From assembly GCA_963573315.1 (NCBI GenBank), contig OY752141.1, positions 4,216,001 through 4,280,000 of the forward strand: a DNA stretch of 64,000 nt, written 5' to 3'. Positions 59,913 to 64,000 of the stretch are shown here, piece after piece. The stretch is from Entomortierella parvispora (Eukaryota; Mortierellomycota; Mortierellomycetes; Mortierellales; Mortierellaceae). Both the position numbers and the translations under genes were made by a program. Every line of letters starts with the position of its first letter. Within the stretch, counting starts at the first letter, position 1. The notes beneath the pieces are model-generated. The model did no database searches. It was not told where the DNA came from and was given only the letters and a program-made list of their open reading frames with translations.

Positions 59913-61379
59913 TTAAACCTGGGCAGCAGTGGGCTCGTAGGGTGGTGGAGGAACTGAATCGTCGGCTTCTTCTCCATTGGGTGCCGATGAAGCCACTGGA
60001 GCTGGTACTGGCATGGGGGGCAAGGCTCGAGGGACTGGAGGGGCCGAAGGAGGTGCAGAAGAGGACGACCCTGTAGCGTTGGGAGTCAAGGACATGCCGG
60101 ACATGGCATAGACCAAGAGTGGGTCCTGAGCAATATTCTTCTTTTCACTGTCTCTTGGGTAGGCATCAGGATTCATGGGTTGTTGCTGAGGCATGGTCGG
60201 TGGTTGATAGAATGGCTGTTGCATCTGAGGTCGCTGCTGACTTTGGTACATGGGTTGTTGCGTCAAGGGAGCTGGGGCCACAATCACAGTCGGTTGCTGC
60301 TGCTGCTGTTGCTGATAATATTGGGTGTGATGATGGCTACTGCTTCCAGAGACTGCACGGACGACACCACCGACAACACCACCCACGACACCGCCAACAA
60401 TCCTGGGCGCAAGGGTCGCGACGCGGATGGGGGCCGGGAGACCACGACGGCACTCGCGACGTACTTCCCGGTCCATCCTGCGCATGTCCCGGCGTTCCTG
60501 TCGTTGTTGGTGCTTCAGATCCCGACGGCTCATAGGCACCAAAACTGTGGTGCTGGTCATTGGAGGTCCCTGAATATAGGTGTTGGGAGAATTGTACACC
60601 AGAGGTGGCATACCGCCGTATTGTTGATGTGGTTGTGGCTGTTGCTGTTGCTGTTGTTGTTGAGGAGGGTAAGCTGCGTAGGGTTGTCGTTGCATGGGAG
60701 GCGGCGGCGTGCTGGGGGGAGCGTACATTGCATGAGGAGTAGCCAAGCTCCTGCTGGAAGGAGAACTCGAGCTCGAACTCGAGGCACCCACCAAGACTGA
60801 ATTGGACATCAAGGGCGAACTCTTGAGGGTCCTGACAGCCTCCTTTGTCTGATGTTGAATCTCCCGCTTGATACCCTCGGTCTGGTACTGAACCTCGCGC
60901 TGGAACTCCTTGGCCTGATGTTTAATCTCTCTGGCGTAACTTTTGGCGTCCTTCTCGGCTGTTTTGGCCTGTTTTTCGGCCTGCTTGGCCTGTTCCTTGG
61001 CGAGCTTTTGGGCAACTTTGGCGTCCTTCTCGGCAGCCTTCTCGGCTGCTTTGGCTTGTGCTTTCAGGGCCTTTTCGGCGGCCTTGGCTTCGGATTTAGA
61101 AGAGGATGAGGAACTAGAGGAAGAGTAAGAAGCCGAGGACTGGAGGTTGGCAGAGAAGGAGGGACCAAAAGGCGATGGACGAGTAGGTTCGATGGTCCTG
61201 CTGCTGAAGTTTAAAGAAGAAGAAGAGGCGGGTTCCCAGGCTGGTGGAGGAGGGAGTGGTAAGGATGGGTTGTAAGGCAATTGGGGGAGAGGATGGCTGT
61301 TGGGTGAGGACGAGTCTTCAGAGCCGTCGACGGGGAACTTTTGTTTCTTGTCCATGTCAGAGAGCGAGGGTGAGGTCAT
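59913..61379 (-). CDS. Unrecognised Lys/Ala-rich coiled-coil protein with glycine zipper
   Basis: Single exon of 488 residues. The start MTSPSLSDMDKK at 61379 was chosen because the open frame upstream is C/T-rich leader. After a Pro/Ser-rich segment come about 110 residues of Lys/Ala/Gln/Glu heptad-like sequence (AEKAEKDAKVAQKLAKEQAK-type repeats), likely a long helix. Later there is a GGVVGGVVGGVVRAV glycine-zipper run and a Gln/Pro/Tyr-rich region (QQQQPTVIVAPAP). The C-terminus SVPPPPYEP resembles a PPxY motif for WW-domain ligases. No family was recognised; a scaffold or trafficking role would be a guess. Confidence 0.7.
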   Translation of the reverse strand: MTSPSLSDMDKKQKFPVDGSEDSSSPNSHPLPQLPYNPSLPLPPPPAWEPASSSSLNFSSRTIEPTRPSPFGPSFSANLQSSASYSSSSSSSSSKSEAKAAEKALKAQAKAAEKAAEKDAKVAQKLAKEQAKQAEKQAKTAEKDAKSYAREIKHQAKEFQREVQYQTEGIKREIQHQTKEAVRTLKSSPLMSNSVLVGASSSSSSSPSSRSLATPHAMYAPPSTPPPPMQRQPYAAYPPQQQQQQQQPQPHQQYGGMPPLVYNSPNTYIQGPPMTSTTVLVPMSRRDLKHQQRQERRDMRRMDREVRRECRRGLPAPIRVATLAPRIVGGVVGGVVGGVVRAVSGSSSHHHTQYYQQQQQQQPTVIVAPAPLTQQPMYQSQQRPQMQQPFYQPPTMPQQQPMNPDAYPRDSEKKNIAQDPLLVYAMSGMSLTPNATGSSSSAPPSAPPVPRALPPMPVPAPVASSAPNGEEADDSVPPPPYEPTAAQV

Positions 61380-62183
61380 AGTGTGCAGAGTCTCTTTGGA
61401 TTGAGAAGAGGAGGTGGCGATGGGGAGTGGACAAGTAAGGCGAGACCGGGAAGAGAAAAGAGAAGAGAGAAGAGAGAAGGGCGGGCTGCTTGAAAGATGA
61501 AGATGGAAGAGAGGGGGCTTGGGCCTGTATTTATTGGTCCGTCCTCGGATGAACTCTTGCCGTCCGAATGGGGAAATACCAAGGCCAACGTTATTTTCTG
61601 TCATCCCTTCTTTTTCTTGGCAAAGCCAAGAGATCGAAGGGTCGATTCCTTCTGCTTGAACTGTGATGAGGATACTGGTCCAACCAACTCTACTTCAGCC
61701 ATAAACTGACCTCCTGCCGTTCCTCCTGTCCACCGCGCAACAGCCCGCTCTCGTATCATCTTTGGGCTGTTTCATTTTCGGCACAGATCATCCCAATGGC
61801 CCAAAAGCGCACTTTTCGACCCTTGCACCTCCTTCCTTCTAACATCTCTTCTATAGTACAGCCATTATTGGCCACGTTCTCCCATGCTGTGACAGTGGAT
61901 CATGAACCGTCGACTTTTCAATTGACATTTTTTTCATCAAAAGAGATCGTCGTGTGAAAAGGCGTGGCGCGCACTATCTTCAATTGCTGAACAACGCTTT
62001 CTTTCCAAGAAAGATCCACACCCACGCTTGTTCTGCCAAGCTTTAGACCTTGCTCATCACTGAACAGAGTCCAGAGTCCCAGACAAAACTGATCATCAAG
62101 AAAAGTGGACAGGTAACTCTTTTGTTTTTATTTTGCAATGGGAGGGTGTGTATGAGTGTATTCGCGGTAGATGACGTGACGAA
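61380..62183. other. Intergenic region
   Basis: About 800 bases with no gene recognised. The first 130 form the C/T-rich leader of the preceding gene (read in reverse). Confidence 0.5.
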
Positions 62184-62773
62184 TTAGTCCTTGCGGACAG
62201 AGACAGCAGGGACGAGCTTGGGGTTGAAGTTGCGCTCGCACTGGGACAGGGCATAGCCGAGACCGAGGCCAGTGGAGACAGAGATGGGCCAGGAGCGCTC
62301 TATTGCAAAAAAGAATGAGAAAAGAAGAGGACAAGGGAGTGTGAGTACTGGAGAGGAGTGTTTGCCTGTGTTTGTTTAATGCAACTTTCAAAGTGTGCAA
62401 AATTAATCGAGGTCGAGGTCAAAAGTCGAGATTTGCGAAAACAAGTCGATATCGCCACCACATTTTCGCACTTACTCTTGAACAAAAGGGCAGAGGCGAC
62501 GATGCCGACGCTGAAACCGATGCCAGACTTGACAATGACGTTGGACAAGCACTCATCCCACTATTGGACGCGTCATGGTCCATGTTGAAGAGGCAAAAGA
62601 GACAAAAGGAAGGAGGATCAGCTGTCGGAGGCGTGGTCCTCTGGGACATGCAGGAAAGAACAAAGATCGACACGGATGAGATGCGGGAGTGTGACGGGTA
62701 CCTTGCGGCTGAGGATCTCCTCGCTGGGGAAAGATGCGGAAGAGGAGGAAGAGGAAGCGGGAGCGGCAGACAT
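62184..62773 (-). CDS. MIC10: MIC10, MICOS complex subunit
   Basis: Three exons (62773-62702, 62560-62476, 62299-62184) give 90 residues. WDECLSNVIVKSGIGFSVGI and the second block KRSWPISVSTGLGLGYALSQ match MIC10, with Gly-rich motifs in both membrane hairpin helices. MIC10 bends the inner mitochondrial membrane at crista junctions. The Ser/Ala-rich N-terminus precedes the conserved LSRKWDE joint, which spans exon 1/2. The donor of exon 1 is GTACCC, a weak but phase-keeping site. Confidence 0.94.
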
Positions 62774-63096
62774 TGAGAGTGAGTGAAAGAAGGAGGGATG
62801 AGAGGAGAAGGAGGAGGTATGAATGAACGAGTGAATGAATGAATGAATGATGTTGATTATTGAGCCGCCTTCTCGGACATACACAGACAAAAATCACGCA
62901 CTAGGCCCCTGTAATAAACCATCTGCCCAAGCCACCCAGTGCTCTCGCTCTCTCTTGGCTTGCATCCAGATGGATGTTTTCATCATCCCCTCTTTTCTCC
63001 TCTCCTCTTCATCCCTCACCCACTCCGCCCACCCCTCCCTTCACTTCTCCACCCTCCCCTTCCCTTCCCTCCCCTCTCCCATTCGTTCACAACATA
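62774..63096. promoter_or_regulatory. Shared upstream region of MIC10 and the membrane protein gene
   Basis: 323 bases between divergent starts. A GAAT tandem lies at about 62823-62850, then a C/T-rich leader to 63096. Confidence 0.45.
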
Positions 63097-63939
63097 ATGC
63101 ACTTCTCTGCATCTCTGGCCGCCGCTGCCTTCCTCCTTGTCTCCTCCGTCAAGGCTCAGGACGTTCCCATCGAGGTCGCCGTCCCCGCTCCCACCGCTTC
63201 CCACAACGTGAACATCACCTTTGCAAACGACAACAATGTCATTGTCGGCACCGAGTATGTTCCCTTCAACAAGTGTGTCGCCTCCGAGGCCGCCTTTAGC
63301 AAATACTCGTACCTCAATTTTGCTCCCAACAACGCCACCATCAACTTTTACAAGGACTCTTCCTGCAAGGACTTTACCTTTGGCTTGGACGGATACTACG
63401 GCGGCTACCCTGGCCAGGCTCGTTCATACATGTGGGTCGGCTGGAGCATGGATTCTCTGGGAGAGTTCTTCCATAGCCCTATCCAAGGTCAGGGTGATGC
63501 TGCCAACAACGCGCCTGGAGATATCCCCGGCACCAACCCTGGTGGTACCACCCCTCCCCCAACGGTCGGAGGCAACACGGACAAGCAAGAGGAAACAGCA
63601 GGAGACAGCACAACCACTGGTGGTTCGTCATCATCGTCGTCTTCAACATTCTTTGGCGGCGTCGTTGGCAGTCTGGTTGTTCTCTCGGTGGGAGGCGTGA
63701 TCTTTTGGAAGACGGCAGGCAAGAAGATGGTCGAGGACAAGGGCAAGGGAGTGTTGCCCTACAACAGAGTCAACAACAGCCAGCGCGATGGAGACATCCT
63801 GTTGACAAGCAGCCACCGTGGCGGCAACAACTCTTTTGAGATTGGCGACGAGGACGATGAGGAGGAGGACGAGGCCGACCACCGTCGCCAGCAGCGATCC
63901 GGACGCCAGGAGCGCTACCACGATGACGACCAGGTCTAA
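63097..63939 (+). CDS. Secreted single-pass membrane protein, function unknown
   Basis: Single exon of 280 residues. The N-terminus MHFSASLAAAAFLLVSSVKA is a clear signal peptide. The ectodomain of about 120 residues has two Cys (FNKCVAS, SSCKDF), two N-x-T sites and a Tyr/Gly-rich part (GLDGYYGGYPGQARSYMWVG). A Ser/Thr/Gly linker leads to a membrane helix (GGVVGSLVVLSVGGVIFWK, about residues 186-206) and a cytosolic acidic tail ending DDDQV. The layout is that of a wall-facing sensor or anchored surface protein; no domain was recognised. It is divergent from MIC10. Confidence 0.8.
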   Translation: MHFSASLAAAAFLLVSSVKAQDVPIEVAVPAPTASHNVNITFANDNNVIVGTEYVPFNKCVASEAAFSKYSYLNFAPNNATINFYKDSSCKDFTFGLDGYYGGYPGQARSYMWVGWSMDSLGEFFHSPIQGQGDAANNAPGDIPGTNPGGTTPPPTVGGNTDKQEETAGDSTTTGGSSSSSSSTFFGGVVGSLVVLSVGGVIFWKTAGKKMVEDKGKGVLPYNRVNNSQRDGDILLTSSHRGGNNSFEIGDEDDEEEDEADHRRQQRSGRQERYHDDDQV

Positions 63940-64000
63940 TGGACATTTTCGTTTTTTTTGTGTCTCTTGTATTTCTGTCGTTTGGGACACGACTTTGCTA

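Noticed and set aside
61380..61604. 75-residue N-terminal extension of the Lys/Ala-rich protein
   Set aside because: Pyrimidine-rich leader translated as Ser/Leu/Phe; the MTSPSLSD start is better.

Overview
The window is nuclear DNA from a filamentous fungus, most likely an early-diverging Mucoromycota and probably a Mortierella relative. This placement is inferred from three things: short GT-AG introns with CTAAC-type branch sites, long poly-Gln and Ser/Pro tracts in housekeeping proteins, and two gene types I associate with that group (a Crinkler-type NTPase and an uncharacterised family with a KFWKLTSSGR-type motif). No rRNA, tRNA or CRISPR locus was recognised. Gene models were assembled by joining exons by eye; where all junctions keep phase I give the resulting protein length.

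Layout. 1-7 kb: a membrane-anchored acid phosphatase-type phosphoesterase, a septin, and gamma-tubulin divergent from the septin. 7.3-11.7 kb: a hAT DNA transposon with inverted-repeat arms over 500 bp long, sitting between convergent genes. 11.9-18.7 kb: a UBR1-type N-recognin E3 ligase. 19.4-27.2 kb: an accessory island with a probably damaged lineage-specific gene, a 941-residue Crinkler-type protein (ubiquitin-like header, P-loop NTPase, PD-(D/E)xK-like end), and a stretch without a firm gene. 27-38 kb: an unrecognised low-complexity protein, a RalGAP beta-like protein, and a SAM methyltransferase with a 600-residue disordered N-terminus. 39-48 kb: TFIIA large subunit, CDK1, COX17, a PEMT/OPI3 phospholipid methyltransferase and a PQ-loop transporter, then a 198-bp tandem repeat. 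49-64 kb: PRPP synthetase, TFIIA small subunit, an F-box protein, Elongin A, TAF10, a Lys/Ala-rich protein, MIC10 and a secreted single-pass membrane protein.

How it fits together. Most of the window is ordinary housekeeping content in head-to-head pairs: septin/gamma-tubulin, CDK1/COX17, PEMT/PQ-loop, PRPP synthetase/TFIIA-gamma, Elongin A/TAF10, MIC10/membrane protein. Four RNA polymerase II factors fall within about 20 kb. The parts least explained by known families are the hAT element with its structured long arms, the 19-27 kb island, and the 198-bp repeat.
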